Assembly: GCF_023573145.1 (NCBI RefSeq)
Contig: NZ_CP097636.1
Coordinates: 682,001 to 746,000 of the forward strand
Length of the DNA: 64,000 bases
Direction of reading: 5' to 3'
From: Aquincola tertiaricarbonis
Lineage (GTDB): Bacteria; Pseudomonadota; Gammaproteobacteria; Burkholderiales; Burkholderiaceae_C
Both the position numbers and the translations under genes were made by a program. A model generated the notes under the pieces. The model was given only the letters and a program-made list of their open reading frames with translations. It was not told the origin of the DNA and did no database searches. Shown piece by piece: positions 9,611 through 18,988 of the stretch. The stretch's first letter is position 1, and every line of letters begins with the position of its first letter.

Positions 9611-10522
9611 ATGAGCCCCCAGGAACTCAAGCAAGCCATGTCGTCGGGTCTGCTGTCCTTTCCGCTGACCGACTTCACTGCCGACCTGAAGTTCGACCCG
9701 CGCGGCTATGCCCAGCGGCTGGAATGGCTGATGCCCTATGGCGCGACCGTGCTGTTCGCGGCCGGCGGCACGGGTGAGTTCTTTTCGCTGGAGCCGGTGG
9801 AGTTCAGCCAGGTGATCAAGGTGGCCAGCGAAACCTGCCGCGGCCAGGTGCCCATCGTCGCCGGTGCCGGCGGCGGCACCACGCTGGCGGTGCGTTACGC
9901 GCAGGAAGCCGAGCGCGCCGGTGCCCAGGGCATCCTGCTGCTGCCGCACTACCTGACCGAAGCCACGCAGGAAGGCCTGTTCCAGCATGCCAAGGCGGTG
10001 TGCGACAGCGTGAAGATCGGCGTCATCGTCTACAACCGCGGCGCTTCGCGCTATGCCCCCGAGACGCTGCAACGCCTGGTGGACGCCTGCCCGAACATGA
10101 TCGGCTACAAGGACGGCGTGGGCGACATCGAGAAGATGGTGGGCGTGCGCCGTGCACTGGGCGACCGTGTGGCCTACCTGGGCGGCCTGCCCACCGCCGA
10201 GGTGTATGCCGCAGCCTATGCCGCGCTGGGCGTGCCGGTGTATTCGTCGGCCGTCTTCAACTTCATCCCGCGCACGGCGATGGACTTCTACAACGCGCTG
10301 GCCGCCGGCGACACCGCCACCACCGATCGCCTGATCGACCAGTTCTTCCTGCCTTACCTGGCCATCCGCAACCGCGGCGAAGGCTATGCGGTGAGCATCG
10401 TCAAGGCCGGTGCCACCATCGTCGGTCATGGTGCCGGCCCGGTGCGCCCGCCGCTGTCGGACCTCAAGGCCGCCGAGTTCGAGGAACTCAAGGCCCTCAT
10501 CGCCACCCTCGGCCCGCAGTGA
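9611..10522 (+). CDS. kdgD: 5-dehydro-4-deoxyglucarate dehydratase
   Basis: Converts 5-dehydro-4-deoxyglucarate (GarD product) to 2,5-dioxopentanoate with loss of water and CO2. The 303-residue product belongs to the DHDPS/NanA aldolase superfamily (TIM barrel) and carries its landmarks: [45 protein letters not shown] and the Schiff-base lysine at about residue 167 in GYKDGVGD. The start at 9611 is supported by CGGAGA just upstream; an in-frame ATG at 9572 lies inside the operator and would add 13 residues. The next gene, an aldehyde dehydrogenase that would take the product to 2-oxoglutarate, begins 13 bp after the stop, so the two form a metabolic and transcriptional unit. Confidence 0.92.
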   Translation: MSPQELKQAMSSGLLSFPLTDFTADLKFDPRGYAQRLEWLMPYGATVLFAAGGTGEFFSLEPVEFSQVIKVASETCRGQVPIVAGAGGGTTLAVRYAQEAERAGAQGILLLPHYLTEATQEGLFQHAKAVCDSVKIGVIVYNRGASRYAPETLQRLVDACPNMIGYKDGVGDIEKMVGVRRALGDRVAYLGGLPTAEVYAAAYAALGVPVYSSAVFNFIPRTAMDFYNALAAGDTATTDRLIDQFFLPYLAIRNRGEGYAVSIVKAGATIVGHGAGPVRPPLSDLKAAEFEELKALIATLGPQ

Positions 10523-10535
10523 GCAGGACCCGGCC

Positions 10536-11975
10536 ATGCACAAGAACCTGATCGGCGGCGAATGGGTGGCGGGTGCCCGCACCAGCCGCAACATCAATCC
10601 GTCGGACACGCGTGACCTGATCGGTGAATACGCCCAGGCCGATGCCGCCCAGGCCCGCCAGGCCATCGCCGCCGCCCATGCGGCCGCGCCGGCCTGGGGC
10701 CTGTCCACGCCACAGCAGCGCTTCGACGTGCTGGACGCCGCAGGCAGCGAGATCCTGGCCCGCAAGGCCGAGCTGGGCGATCTGCTGGCCCGCGAAGAAG
10801 GCAAGACCCTGCCCGAGGCGATCGGCGAAGTGGCCCGTGCCGGCGCCATCTTCAAGTTCTTCGCCGGTGAGGCGCTGCGCCCCGGCGGCGAGTTGATGCC
10901 CTCGGTGCGCCCCGGCGTGGGCGTGGAGATCACGCGTGAACCGGTGGGCGTGGTGGGCCTGATCACGCCCTGGAACTTCCCCATCGCCATCCCGGCCTGG
11001 AAGATCGCGCCGGCGCTGGCCCATGGCAATGCGGTGGTGTTCAAGCCGGCCGACCTGGTGCCGGGCTCGGCCTGGGCGCTGGCCGACATCCTGTCGCGCA
11101 GCGGCCTGCCGGCCGGCGTGTTCAACCTGGTGATGGGCCGCGGCTCCGAGGTGGGCGCGGTGCTGCTGGAAGACCCGCGCGTCACCGCCATCAGCTTCAC
11201 GGGGTCCGTGGCCACCGGCCAGCGCGTGGCGCAAGCCTGCGTGGCCCGCATGGCCAAGTTCCAGCTCGAGATGGGCGGCAAGAACCCCTTCGTGGTGCTG
11301 GACGATGCCGACCTGGACGTGGCGGTGAATGCGGCCGTCAACAGCGGCTTCTTCTCGACCGGCCAGCGCTGCACGGCGTCCAGCCGCATCATCGTCACCG
11401 AAGGCATCCACGACCGTTTCGTGGCGGCGGTGGCCGCGCGCATCCAGACCCTGAAGGTGGACGATGCCCGCAAGCCGGGCACCGACATCGGCCCGGTGGT
11501 GGACGAGAAGCAGCTGGCGCAGGACCTGAAGTACATCGGCATCGGCCAGCAGGAAGGTGCGCGGCTGGTGGCCGGCGGCCAGGCCATCGCCACCAATGCC
11601 GACGGCGCGCCGGGCTTCTACCTGCAGCCCGCGCTGTTTGCCGAAACCACGCCCGGCATGCGCATCAACACCGAAGAGATCTTCGGCCCGGTGGTGAGCG
11701 TGCTGCGCGCCAAGAACTACGAAGAAGCGCTGGCCCTGGCCAACGACACGCCCTTCGGCCTGGCCTCGGGCATTGCCACCACCAGCCTCAAGCACGCCAC
11801 CCACTTCAAGCGGCATGCGCAGGCCGGCATGGTGATGGTGAACCTGCCCACCGCGGGCGTGGACTACCACGTGCCATTCGGCGGCCGCAAGGGCAGCAGC
11901 TACGGCCCGCGCGAGCAGGGCCGTTACGCGGCCGAGTTCTTCACCACCGTGAAGACCGCGTACACGCAGGCGTGA
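10536..11975 (+). CDS. 2,5-dioxovalerate (alpha-ketoglutarate semialdehyde) dehydrogenase
   Basis: NAD(P)-dependent aldehyde dehydrogenase of 479 residues, expected to oxidise 2,5-dioxopentanoate from KdgD to 2-oxoglutarate, which enters the TCA cycle. The ALDH landmarks are present: TPWNFPIAIPAWKIAPAL, FTGSVATGQRVA, the general base Glu at about 245 (LEMGGKNP), the catalytic Cys at about 279 (STGQRCTASS) and EEIFGPVVSVL. It directly follows kdgD. Substrate assignment rests on this position and on family resemblance to KGSA dehydrogenases; succinate-semialdehyde dehydrogenase is the main alternative by sequence alone. Confidence 0.88.
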   Translation: MHKNLIGGEWVAGARTSRNINPSDTRDLIGEYAQADAAQARQAIAAAHAAAPAWGLSTPQQRFDVLDAAGSEILARKAELGDLLAREEGKTLPEAIGEVARAGAIFKFFAGEALRPGGELMPSVRPGVGVEITREPVGVVGLITPWNFPIAIPAWKIAPALAHGNAVVFKPADLVPGSAWALADILSRSGLPAGVFNLVMGRGSEVGAVLLEDPRVTAISFTGSVATGQRVAQACVARMAKFQLEMGGKNPFVVLDDADLDVAVNAAVNSGFFSTGQRCTASSRIIVTEGIHDRFVAAVAARIQTLKVDDARKPGTDIGPVVDEKQLAQDLKYIGIGQQEGARLVAGGQAIATNADGAPGFYLQPALFAETTPGMRINTEEIFGPVVSVLRAKNYEEALALANDTPFGLASGIATTSLKHATHFKRHAQAGMVMVNLPTAGVDYHVPFGGRKGSSYGPREQGRYAAEFFTTVKTAYTQA

Positions 11976-12024
11976 TGCGCCAGGCGGGCCGCGACGGCGG
12001 CATGATGCGGGCCAAGGAGTACCC

Positions 12025-12969
12025 ATGAGCCACCCACACCGCATCCTGCAGATGGGCCCGTTGATGCCGGGCCTGGAAGCCCGCCTGGCGGCCGAGTTCG
12101 ACCTGCAGCGGCTGGACACCCAGCCCGACGCCGAAGCCTGGCTGGCCGAGCACGGCGCCGGCATCGTAGGCATGGCCACCTCGGCGGTGCATGGCTGCAG
12201 CGCCGCGCAGATCGCGGCCCTGCCCGACCTGAAGGTGGTCTCCAGCTTCGGCGTGGGGCTGGACCGCATCGACCTGCCGGCGGCGGCGCGGCGCGGCATC
12301 GCCGTGGGCTACACGCCCGACGTGCTGAACGACTGCGTGGCCGACCTGGCGATGGCGCTGCTGCTGGACGTGGCGCGCGGTGTCAGCGCCGCCGACCGCT
12401 TCGTGCGCCGGGGCGAGTGGCTGGAACGCCGCTTCCGGCTGGGCCGCCGCGTCAGCGGTGCGCGGCTGGGCATTGTGGGCCTGGGCCGCATCGGCCGCAC
12501 CATCGCGCAGCGCGCCACCGGCTTCGACATGCCCACCCGCTACCACAGCCGCCGGCCCGTGGCCGGCGTGCCCTGGCCTCATGAGCCGCAGCTGCTGGAG
12601 CTGGCGCGCTGGGCCGACTATCTGGTGGTCATCACTGCCGGCGGCGCCGGCACCCGCCACCTCGTCAATGCCGAGGTGCTGGACGCGCTGGGGCCGGAAG
12701 GCTTCCTGGTCAACGTGTCACGCGGCAGCGTGATCGACGAGGCGGCGCTGGTGAAAGCGCTGCAGGAAGGCCGCATCGCCGGTGCCGGGCTGGACGTGTT
12801 CGACCGCGAACCGCATGTGCCCGGCGAGCTGATGCAGCTGGACAACGTGGTGCTACTGCCCCACATGGCCAGCGGCACCGTGGAAACGCGGCATGCGATG
12901 GCCGACCTGACCTTCGACAACCTGCAGGCCTTCTTCCGCGAAGGCCGGGTGCGCGCCTCCGCGCTGTAA
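12025..12969 (+). CDS. D-isomer-specific 2-hydroxyacid dehydrogenase (glyoxylate/hydroxypyruvate reductase-like)
   Basis: NAD(P)H-dependent 2-ketoacid reductase of 314 residues. The Rossmann motif GLGRIGRTIAQRA and the catalytic triad are intact: Arg near 233 (NVSRGSVIDE), Glu near 262 (GLDVFDREP) and His near 280 (LLPHMASGT). AAGGAG lies about 5 nt before the ATG. It follows the kdgD-ALDH pair by 49 bp on the same strand and may be the last gene of that operon; in that setting it could reduce hydroxypyruvate or tartronate semialdehyde made by the GarL branch. The substrate is inferred from context only. Confidence 0.85.
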   Translation: MSHPHRILQMGPLMPGLEARLAAEFDLQRLDTQPDAEAWLAEHGAGIVGMATSAVHGCSAAQIAALPDLKVVSSFGVGLDRIDLPAAARRGIAVGYTPDVLNDCVADLAMALLLDVARGVSAADRFVRRGEWLERRFRLGRRVSGARLGIVGLGRIGRTIAQRATGFDMPTRYHSRRPVAGVPWPHEPQLLELARWADYLVVITAGGAGTRHLVNAEVLDALGPEGFLVNVSRGSVIDEAALVKALQEGRIAGAGLDVFDREPHVPGELMQLDNVVLLPHMASGTVETRHAMADLTFDNLQAFFREGRVRASAL

Positions 12970-12983
12970 GCCGGGTCGGCTTA

Positions 12984-13142
12984 CTACACCACCGCGGCCA
13001 CGCCGGCGCCCACGCCCAGCAGCCCGGCCACGGAACCCAGCAGCGCCACGTCGCGGCGTTCATTGCCGATGCGCCAAGCCTGCCAGGCGGCAAAGCCCAG
13101 GGCGGCGGTGAGGGACAGCAGGACGAGGACGGACGATTCCAT
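12984..13142 (-). CDS. Small hydrophobic protein, unknown
   Basis: A 52-residue frame with two hydrophobic stretches (SSVLVLLSLTAALGFAAW and ALLGSVAGLLGVGAGVAAVV) separated by a charged turn (RIGNERRD), consistent with a two-helix inner-membrane protein. I do not recognise a family. It is convergent with the 2-hydroxyacid dehydrogenase gene and divergent from the LysR gene. The much longer frame that contains it lies antisense to the LysR and Bug genes and is a GC-rich shadow, so only this short part is proposed. The Shine-Dalgarno signal is weak; it may not be a gene. Confidence 0.35.
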   Translation of the reverse strand: MESSVLVLLSLTAALGFAAWQAWRIGNERRDVALLGSVAGLLGVGAGVAAVV

Positions 13143-13274
13143 GGTGGTGTGTGTGCAGTGACGCCAGCATGGAGTGGGGCCTGATGCCGAAAGTTCCGGC
13201 GGCCGCGGGGCCAGGCGCCAGAATCGCCGCCAGCGCGCGCTGCCGTCTGGCGCGCCATGGCCGCGGAGATCGCG

Positions 13275-14210
13275 ATGAACCTGCATCGCCTGGACCTGGT
13301 GTCCTTGTCCCTGTTCAACCTGATCGTGCGCACCGGCAGCATCAGCCGCGGGGCCGAACGGGCGCACCTGGCGGTGGGCGCCGCCAGCAAGCGCATCTCC
13401 GACCTGGAAGACACCGTGGGCGCCGAACTGTTCGAGCGCCATTCGCGCGGCGTCACGCTCACGCTGGCCGGGCAGGCGCTGCACCGCCATGCGCAGCGCA
13501 TCCTGATGGACGTGGACCACCTGGCGGCCGACCTGTCGGACCATGCCTCCGGCATCGTGGGCGTGGTGCGGCTGGCGGCCATCACTTCGGCGGTGACGCA
13601 GTTCCTGCCGACCGATCTGGCCGGTTTCATCGCCGCGCATGCCGGCATCCGCATCGAGCTGGATGAATCCAACAGCCGCGAAGCGGTGCTGGCGGTGGTG
13701 GACGGGCGGGCGGACATCGGCCTGTTCGCCGAGCGCACGCCGGCCCTGGGCCTGCAGACGCTGCCCTACCGGCGCGACCGCCTGGTGGTGGTGGTGCCGG
13801 CCGGCCATGCGCTGGCGGCGCGGGCGGGCGACGCGCCGCTGGCCTTCGTGGAGGTGGCCGACCACGACTTCGTCAGCCTGCCGCAGGAAACCTCGCTGGC
13901 GCAGCGGCTGGCCGCCGAGACGGCCAGCCTGGGCCGCCGGCTGCGGGTGCGCATCCACGTGCGCAGCTTCGACGCGATGTGCCAGATGGTGGCCGCGGGG
14001 CTCGGCATCTCGGTGCTGCCCGAAGCGGCGGTGCAGCCGCACCTGCGCTCGATGAATCTGGTGTGCCTGGCGCTCAGCGATGCCTGGGTGCACCGCGAGC
14101 TGCTGCTGGGCGTGCGCGACCTGGCCGCGCTGCCGCGGCCGGTGCGCCTGCTGCTGGACCACCTGGTGGCCGGCGCGCCCGCTGCCGCCCCGGTGACACC
14201 CGCGGGTTAA
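13275..14210 (+). CDS. LysR-family transcriptional regulator
   Basis: DNA-binding regulator of 311 residues with an N-terminal winged helix-turn-helix (GSISRGAERAHLAVGAASKR, then DLEDTVGAELFERHSRGVTLT) and a C-terminal substrate-binding domain of the periplasmic-binding type. GGAGA precedes the chosen ATG by 6 nt; an ATG six codons upstream is less favoured. It lies immediately before, and on the same strand as, the Bug-CoA-transferase-lyase-hydratase-molybdoenzyme operon, so it is the obvious candidate to control that operon in response to the pathway substrate. That role is inference. Confidence 0.88.
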   Translation: MNLHRLDLVSLSLFNLIVRTGSISRGAERAHLAVGAASKRISDLEDTVGAELFERHSRGVTLTLAGQALHRHAQRILMDVDHLAADLSDHASGIVGVVRLAAITSAVTQFLPTDLAGFIAAHAGIRIELDESNSREAVLAVVDGRADIGLFAERTPALGLQTLPYRRDRLVVVVPAGHALAARAGDAPLAFVEVADHDFVSLPQETSLAQRLAAETASLGRRLRVRIHVRSFDAMCQMVAAGLGISVLPEAAVQPHLRSMNLVCLALSDAWVHRELLLGVRDLAALPRPVRLLLDHLVAGAPAAAPVTPAG

Positions 14211-14221
14211 CCTGGATTTCT

Positions 14222-14250
14222 CGGTTCGCGAAAGCTGGGCTCGCGAACCG
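14222..14250. promoter_or_regulatory. Perfect 10-bp inverted repeat between lysR and the Bug operon
   Basis: CGGTTCGCGA and TCGCGAACCG separated by 9 bp. It begins 12 bp after the LysR stop and lies 80 bp before the Bug start. No T-run follows on the plus strand, so a rho-independent terminator is unlikely. An operator for the upstream LysR regulator or a transcript-stabilising hairpin are the alternatives. Confidence 0.45.
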
Positions 14251-14330
14251 GTCATTCCGCGCCAGGGCGCGGCTTCGCAGAATTTCCGCCAGACGCTCGA
14301 ACCCCGAAGCGCCACCACGGAGACTCGACG

Positions 14331-15320
14331 ATGCAACCCACCCGCCGCCTGGCCGCCCATGCCGTCACCGCTGCCTTCGCCCTGCTGGCCATCGGCGCCG
14401 CCGGCAGCGCCTTCGCTGAAGACAAGTACCCCAGCAAGCCCGTCACGGTCATCGTGCCGCAGGCCCCGGGCGGCGCCAACGACGCCATCGCCCGCATCGT
14501 CGCGCAGAAGCTCACCGAGACGCTGGGCCAGCAGTTCCTGGTGGACAACCGGCCCGGCGCCGGCGGCAACATCGGCACCGCCGCGGCCGCCAAGGCCCGC
14601 AACGACGGCTACACGCTGCTGCTCACCGTCAACAGCGCGCACGTCATCAACCCGGCGCTGTACAAGTCCACCGGCTTCGATCCGGTGAAGGACTTCGAGC
14701 CCATCTCGCCGGTGGCCACGGCCGGCTACGTGCTGGTGGCCAACACCGGCTTCGCGCCCAGGACCGTTGCCGAGCTGATCACCGCCGCCAAGGCCGCGCC
14801 GGGCAAGTACACCATCGCCTCGGCCGGCAACGGCACGCTCAACCACCTGATCGGCGAGATGCTGGGCAAGGCTGCCGGCATCGAGCTGACCCACGTGCCC
14901 TACAAGGGCGCGTCGGCCGCGGTCACCGACCTGGTGGGCGGCCAGGTGCAGGTGAGCGTGCAAAGCCTGCCGTCCAGCATCTCCTTCATCAAGAGCGGCA
15001 AGCTCAAGGTGCTGGGCGTGGTCAACGAGCACCGCGTCTCGGCGCTGCCCGACTCGCCCACCATCGGCGAGACGATCAAGGGCTTCGGCAGCACGCCGTG
15101 GTACGGCCTCTTCGCGCCCGCCGGCACGCCCAAGGCCGTGATCACGCAGCTGTCGGCCACGCTGGCCAAGGTGCTGGATGCACCCGACACCAAGGAGAAG
15201 CTGGCCACGCTGGGCTGCGAGCCCTTCAAGGGCAGCCCCGAGCAGTTCGCCACCCTGGTCAAGGAAGACCTGCCCAAGTGGGCCCGCATCGTCAAGGAAA
15301 GCGGCGCCACCGTCGACTGA
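14331..15320 (+). CDS. Bug/TctC-family solute-binding protein of the catabolic operon
   Basis: Periplasmic carboxylate-binding protein of 329 residues. A Sec signal peptide ends near GSAFAED, then the family blocks: YPSKPVTVIVPQAPGGANDA, VDNRPGAGGNIGTA, THVPYKGASAAVTDLVGGQV and GTPWYGLFAPAGTPK. It is the first gene of a run in which all spacings are 50 bp or less, ending with the molybdoenzyme gene at 22382. This suggests that it captures the substrate of that pathway. No TctA/TctB membrane genes are present in the window, so the permease must be elsewhere. Ligand unknown. Confidence 0.88.
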   Translation: MQPTRRLAAHAVTAAFALLAIGAAGSAFAEDKYPSKPVTVIVPQAPGGANDAIARIVAQKLTETLGQQFLVDNRPGAGGNIGTAAAAKARNDGYTLLLTVNSAHVINPALYKSTGFDPVKDFEPISPVATAGYVLVANTGFAPRTVAELITAAKAAPGKYTIASAGNGTLNHLIGEMLGKAAGIELTHVPYKGASAAVTDLVGGQVQVSVQSLPSSISFIKSGKLKVLGVVNEHRVSALPDSPTIGETIKGFGSTPWYGLFAPAGTPKAVITQLSATLAKVLDAPDTKEKLATLGCEPFKGSPEQFATLVKEDLPKWARIVKESGATVD

Positions 15321-15369
15321 GGCGCGCCGCGCCCGCCGCACAACACCGCCAACTGCTGGAGCCAAGCAC

Positions 15370-16578
15370 ATGAGCACAGGCATGACCCCCCAAGCCCTGC
15401 AAGGCCTGAAGGTCGTGGAGATGGGGCAACTGATCGCCGGCCCCTTCGCCGGCAAGACGCTGGGCGACTTCGGCGCCGACGTCATCAAGATCGAGGCCCC
15501 GGGCAGCGGCGATCCGCTGCGCAACTGGCGGCTGATCAAGGAAGGCACCTCGGTGTGGTGGCAGGTGCAGTCGCGCAACAAGCGCTCCGTTGCGCTGGAC
15601 CTGCGCAGCCCCGAGGGCCAGGACATCGCCCGCCGGCTGATCAGCCAGGCCGACGTGCTGATCGAGAACTTCCGCCCCGGCACGCTGGAAGGCTGGGGCA
15701 TGGACTACGAGACCCTGTCGCGGGACAACCCCGGCCTCATCATGCTGCGCATCAGCGGCTACGGCCAGACCGGGCCCTACCGCGACCTGCCGGGCTTCGG
15801 CTCCATCGGCGAAGCGATGGGCGGGCTGCGCCACCTCACCGGTGAAGCCGGCCGCGTGCCGGTGCGCTGCGGCATCAGCATCGGCGACACGCTGGCCGCG
15901 CTGCACGGCACGCTGGGCGTGCTCACCGCGCTGTACCACCGCAAGGTCAACGGCGGCCGCGGCCAGGTGATCGACGTGGCGCTGCACGAGGCGGTGTTCA
16001 ACGTGATGGAAAGCCTGGTGCCCGAATACAGCGCCTTCGGCGTGGTGCGCGAGCCCGCCGGCTCGGCGCTGCCGGGCATCGCGCCCAGCAATGCCTACCG
16101 CTGCGGCGACGGCGGCGTGGTGCTGATCGCCGGCAATGGCGACAGCATCTTCAAGCGGCTGATGAGCGCCATCGGCCGCGACGACCTGGGCCAGGACCCG
16201 GCGCTGGCCGACAACGCCGGCCGCGTGCGGCGCGTCGAGGAACTGGACGCCGCCATCGAGGCCTGGACGCTGCAGCGTGGCACCGCGGAGGCACTGGCGG
16301 TGCTGGCCGAGGCCCGCGTGCCGGCCGGCCGCGCCTACACCGCCAAGGACATCGTCGAGGACCCGCACTACCAGGCGCGCGACATGATCCTGAAGCAGGC
16401 CACGCGCGACGGCTACGAGGTGGACGTGCCCGGCATCGTGCCCAAGCTGATGGGCACACCCGGCGCCGTGCGCAGCGCCGCGCCGCGGCTGGGCGAAGAC
16501 ACCGACGCCGTGCTGGCCGAAGCCGGCTACGCGCCGCAGGACATCGCGGCGCTGCGCAACCGCGGGGTGGTGGCGTGA
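15370..16578 (+). CDS. Family III (CaiB/BaiF) CoA-transferase
   Basis: Cytoplasmic enzyme of 402 residues expected to transfer CoA to a carboxylic acid. Typical blocks are present: VVEMGQLIAGPFAGKTLGDF, GADVIKIEAPGSGDPLRNW, NKRSVALDLRSPEGQDIA, ADVLIENFRPGTLEGWG and MLRISGYGQTGPYRDLPGF. At the place where many family members carry the catalytic Asp (GYD-like), this protein has GFGSIGEAMGG; a GFG variant may mark a subfamily and needs a proper alignment. GGAG lies about 8 nt before the ATG. The stop overlaps the start of the HMG-CoA-lyase-like gene (GTGA), so the two are translationally coupled, fitting a transferase-lyase pair such as citramalate:CoA transferase with citramalyl-CoA lyase. The substrate is inferred. 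Confidence 0.87.
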   Translation: MSTGMTPQALQGLKVVEMGQLIAGPFAGKTLGDFGADVIKIEAPGSGDPLRNWRLIKEGTSVWWQVQSRNKRSVALDLRSPEGQDIARRLISQADVLIENFRPGTLEGWGMDYETLSRDNPGLIMLRISGYGQTGPYRDLPGFGSIGEAMGGLRHLTGEAGRVPVRCGISIGDTLAALHGTLGVLTALYHRKVNGGRGQVIDVALHEAVFNVMESLVPEYSAFGVVREPAGSALPGIAPSNAYRCGDGGVVLIAGNGDSIFKRLMSAIGRDDLGQDPALADNAGRVRRVEELDAAIEAWTLQRGTAEALAVLAEARVPAGRAYTAKDIVEDPHYQARDMILKQATRDGYEVDVPGIVPKLMGTPGAVRSAAPRLGEDTDAVLAEAGYAPQDIAALRNRGVVA

Positions 16579-17534
16579 GCGGTCGTCGTCTGCATATTCA
16601 GGAGGTGGGCCCGCGCGACGGCCTGCAGGTGGAGACGCGTTTCGTCGAGACGGCCGACAAGATCGCGCTGGTGGACCTGCTGTCGCAGGCCGGCCTGGCC
16701 AAGATCGAGGTCACTTCCTTCGTCAGCCCCAAGGCCATCCCGCAGCTGCGTGATGCCGAGGTGGTGATGCGCGAGATCCAGCGCCGGCCCGGCACGCTGT
16801 ACACCGCGCTCGTGCCCAATGCCCGCGGCGCCGAGCGGGCAATCGAATCGCGCACCGACGAGCTGAACCTGGTGATGTCGGCCAGCGTGAGCCACAACCT
16901 GGCCAACCTGCGCATGACGCAGGCACAGAGCTTCGCCGCGCTGGCCGAGACGGCCCGCATGGCGCAGTCGGCCGGCGTGGCGGTGAACGTGTCGCTGTCG
17001 TGCAGCTTCGGCTGCCCGATGGAAGGCGACGTGCCCGAAGCCGCGGTGCTGGACTGGTGCAGCCGCTACGTGGGCGAGCTGGGCTGCGGTGGCGTGACGC
17101 TGTGCGACACCACCGGCATGGCCTACCCGACCCAGGTGGAGCGGCTGGCGCAGGCCTTCCGCGAGCGCCACCCGGGCACCGAGCTGACGCTGCACTTCCA
17201 CAACACGCGCGGCATGGGCCTGGCCAATGTGCTGGCCGGCATCGCGGCCGGGGCCGACCGCTTCGACGCCAGCTTCGGCGGCATCGGCGGTTGCCCGTAT
17301 GCGCCGGGCGCCACCGGCAACGTGTGCACCGAAGAGGTCGTGCATGCGCTGCAGCTGATGGGCTACGACACCGGCGTCGACCTGGCGGTGCTGCTGCAGG
17401 CCAGCCGCCGGCTGCCGGCGCTCATCGGCCATGACATTCCCAGCCAGCTGGTCAAGGCCGGCCGCCGGCTGGACCTGCATGCGCTGCCCGCGGATTTCGA
17501 CGAGATCCGCACCCGCGCCGAAGCACGAGGTTGA
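16575..17534 (+). CDS. HMG-CoA lyase-like enzyme (hydroxymethylglutaryl-CoA or citramalyl-CoA lyase)
   Basis: Divalent-metal TIM-barrel lyase of 319 residues that cleaves a 3-hydroxy-3-methylacyl-CoA. It has the family start ([13 protein letters not shown]), [14 protein letters not shown], the metal-ligand block [13 protein letters not shown] and the C-terminal loop [15 protein letters not shown], which holds the reactive Cys. HMG-CoA lyases of leucine degradation share these motifs, but no leucine-degradation partners are here. The coupled CoA-transferase and the following LeuCD-like pair fit (R)-citramalyl-CoA cleavage to acetyl-CoA and pyruvate better. The start is a GTG overlapping the previous stop by 4 bp. 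Confidence 0.85.
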   Translation: MSGRRLHIQEVGPRDGLQVETRFVETADKIALVDLLSQAGLAKIEVTSFVSPKAIPQLRDAEVVMREIQRRPGTLYTALVPNARGAERAIESRTDELNLVMSASVSHNLANLRMTQAQSFAALAETARMAQSAGVAVNVSLSCSFGCPMEGDVPEAAVLDWCSRYVGELGCGGVTLCDTTGMAYPTQVERLAQAFRERHPGTELTLHFHNTRGMGLANVLAGIAAGADRFDASFGGIGGCPYAPGATGNVCTEEVVHALQLMGYDTGVDLAVLLQASRRLPALIGHDIPSQLVKAGRRLDLHALPADFDEIRTRAEARG

Positions 17535-17539
17535 ACCGC

Positions 17540-18988
17540 ATGCCCACCACCGCCATACCCGACGCCGCCGCCCCGCAGACCCTGTTCGACAAGCTCTGGC
17601 AGCGCCACCTGGTCGAGCAGGCCGACGACGGCGAGGCGCTGCTGTACGTCGACCGCCACCTGGTCTACGAGGTGACCAGCCCGCAGGCCTTCGAGGGGCT
17701 GCGCATCGCCGGGCGCCGGCCCTGGCGGCGTTCCACCGTCATCGCCACGGTGGACCACAACATTCCCACCCTCCGGGCCGAGCGCAACGGCATCGACGCC
17801 ATCCGCGACCCGCTGTCGCGCGAGCAGGTGCGCCAGCTGGACACCAACTGCCGCGAGTTCGGCGTCACGCAGTTCGGCATCGGCAGCCGGCAGCAGGGCA
17901 TCATCCACGTGGTGGGGCCCGAGCAGGGCGCCACGCTGCCGGGCATGACGGTGGTGGCCGGCGATTCGCACACCAGCACCCATGGCGCCTTCGGGGCACT
18001 GGCCTTCGGCGTGGGCACCTCCGACGTGGAGCATGTGCTGGCCACGCAGACGCTGGCGATGCAGCCGATGCGCCGCATGCAGGTGGTGGTGGAGGGCAGG
18101 CTGCCGCGCGGCGTCTCGGCCAAGGACCTGATCCTGGCCATCATCGGCCGCCTGGGCACTGCGGGCGGCACCGGCTTCGCCATCGAGTTCATGGGCAGCA
18201 CCATCCGCGCGCTGTCGATGGAAGGCCGCATGACCTTGTGCAACATGGCCATCGAGGCCGGCGCCCGCGTGGGCCTGGTGGCGGTGGACGACAAGACCAT
18301 CGCCTACCTGCAGGGCCGGCCCTTTGCGCCCAGCGGCGCCGCCTGGGACGCCGCGGTGGCTTACTGGCGCACGCTGGCCAGCGACGAGGGCGCACGCTTC
18401 GACCACGCGCTGCACGTCGATGCCACCACGTTGCGGCCGATGGTCACCTGGGGCACCTCGCCCGAGATGGTGGTGCCGGTGGACGGCCGTGTGCCTGACC
18501 CGGCCTACGAGGCCGATCCGGTGCGACGCGCCGGCCTGCAGCGGGCGCTGCAGTACATGGGCCTGCAGCCGGGCACCCGCATCACCGACCTGGCGCTGGA
18601 CAAGGTGTTCATCGGTTCCTGCACCAATGCCCGCATCGAAGACCTGCGCGCCGCCGCGGCGGTGATCCGCGGCCGGCGGGTGGCCGCCAGCCTGAAGCAG
18701 GCACTGGTGGTGCCGGGCTCGGGCCTGGTCAAGGCACAGGCCGAGGCCGAGGGCCTGGACCAGGTGTTCATCGCCGCCGGCTTCGAATGGCGCGAGCCCG
18801 GCTGCTCGATGTGCCTGGGCATGAATGCCGACCGGCTGGGCGAGGGCGAACGCTGCGCCTCCACCTCCAACCGCAACTTCGAGGGCCGGCAGGGCGCCGG
18901 TGGGCGCAGCCACCTGGTCAGCCCGGCGATGGCGGCGGCCGCGGCCATCGCCGGCCGTTTCGTGGATCTGAGCCAGGAGGTGGCGTGA
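17540..18988 (+). CDS. Aconitase-family hydratase, large (LeuC-like) subunit
   Basis: [4Fe-4S] hydro-lyase large subunit of 482 residues. It has [10 protein letters not shown] at the start, [26 protein letters not shown], the first cluster ligand in [14 protein letters not shown] and the Cys pair in [11 protein letters not shown], so all three cluster ligands appear intact. It would act with the next gene, whose start overlaps its stop. Isopropylmalate isomerase (leucine synthesis) is the nearest well-known relative, but the setting between a CoA-transferase/lyase pair and a molybdenum hydroxylase suggests hydration of an unsaturated diacid such as mesaconate, citraconate or dimethylmaleate. 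GAGG lies 9 nt before the ATG at 17540. Confidence 0.87.
   Translation: MPTTAIPDAAAPQTLFDKLWQRHLVEQADDGEALLYVDRHLVYEVTSPQAFEGLRIAGRRPWRRSTVIATVDHNIPTLRAERNGIDAIRDPLSREQVRQLDTNCREFGVTQFGIGSRQQGIIHVVGPEQGATLPGMTVVAGDSHTSTHGAFGALAFGVGTSDVEHVLATQTLAMQPMRRMQVVVEGRLPRGVSAKDLILAIIGRLGTAGGTGFAIEFMGSTIRALSMEGRMTLCNMAIEAGARVGLVAVDDKTIAYLQGRPFAPSGAAWDAAVAYWRTLASDEGARFDHALHVDATTLRPMVTWGTSPEMVVPVDGRVPDPAYEADPVRRAGLQRALQYMGLQPGTRITDLALDKVFIGSCTNARIEDLRAAAAVIRGRRVAASLKQALVVPGSGLVKAQAEAEGLDQVFIAAGFEWREPGCSMCLGMNADRLGEGERCASTSNRNFEGRQGAGGRSHLVSPAMAAAAAIAGRFVDLSQEVA

Noticed and set aside
14222..14250. Rho-independent terminator of the LysR gene
   Set aside because: The stem is good, but no T-rich tract follows on the plus strand.
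12984..15701. 905-codon minus-strand open frame
   Set aside because: It lies antisense to the clear LysR and Bug genes; only its last 52 codons, outside those genes, were kept as a weak small-protein candidate.
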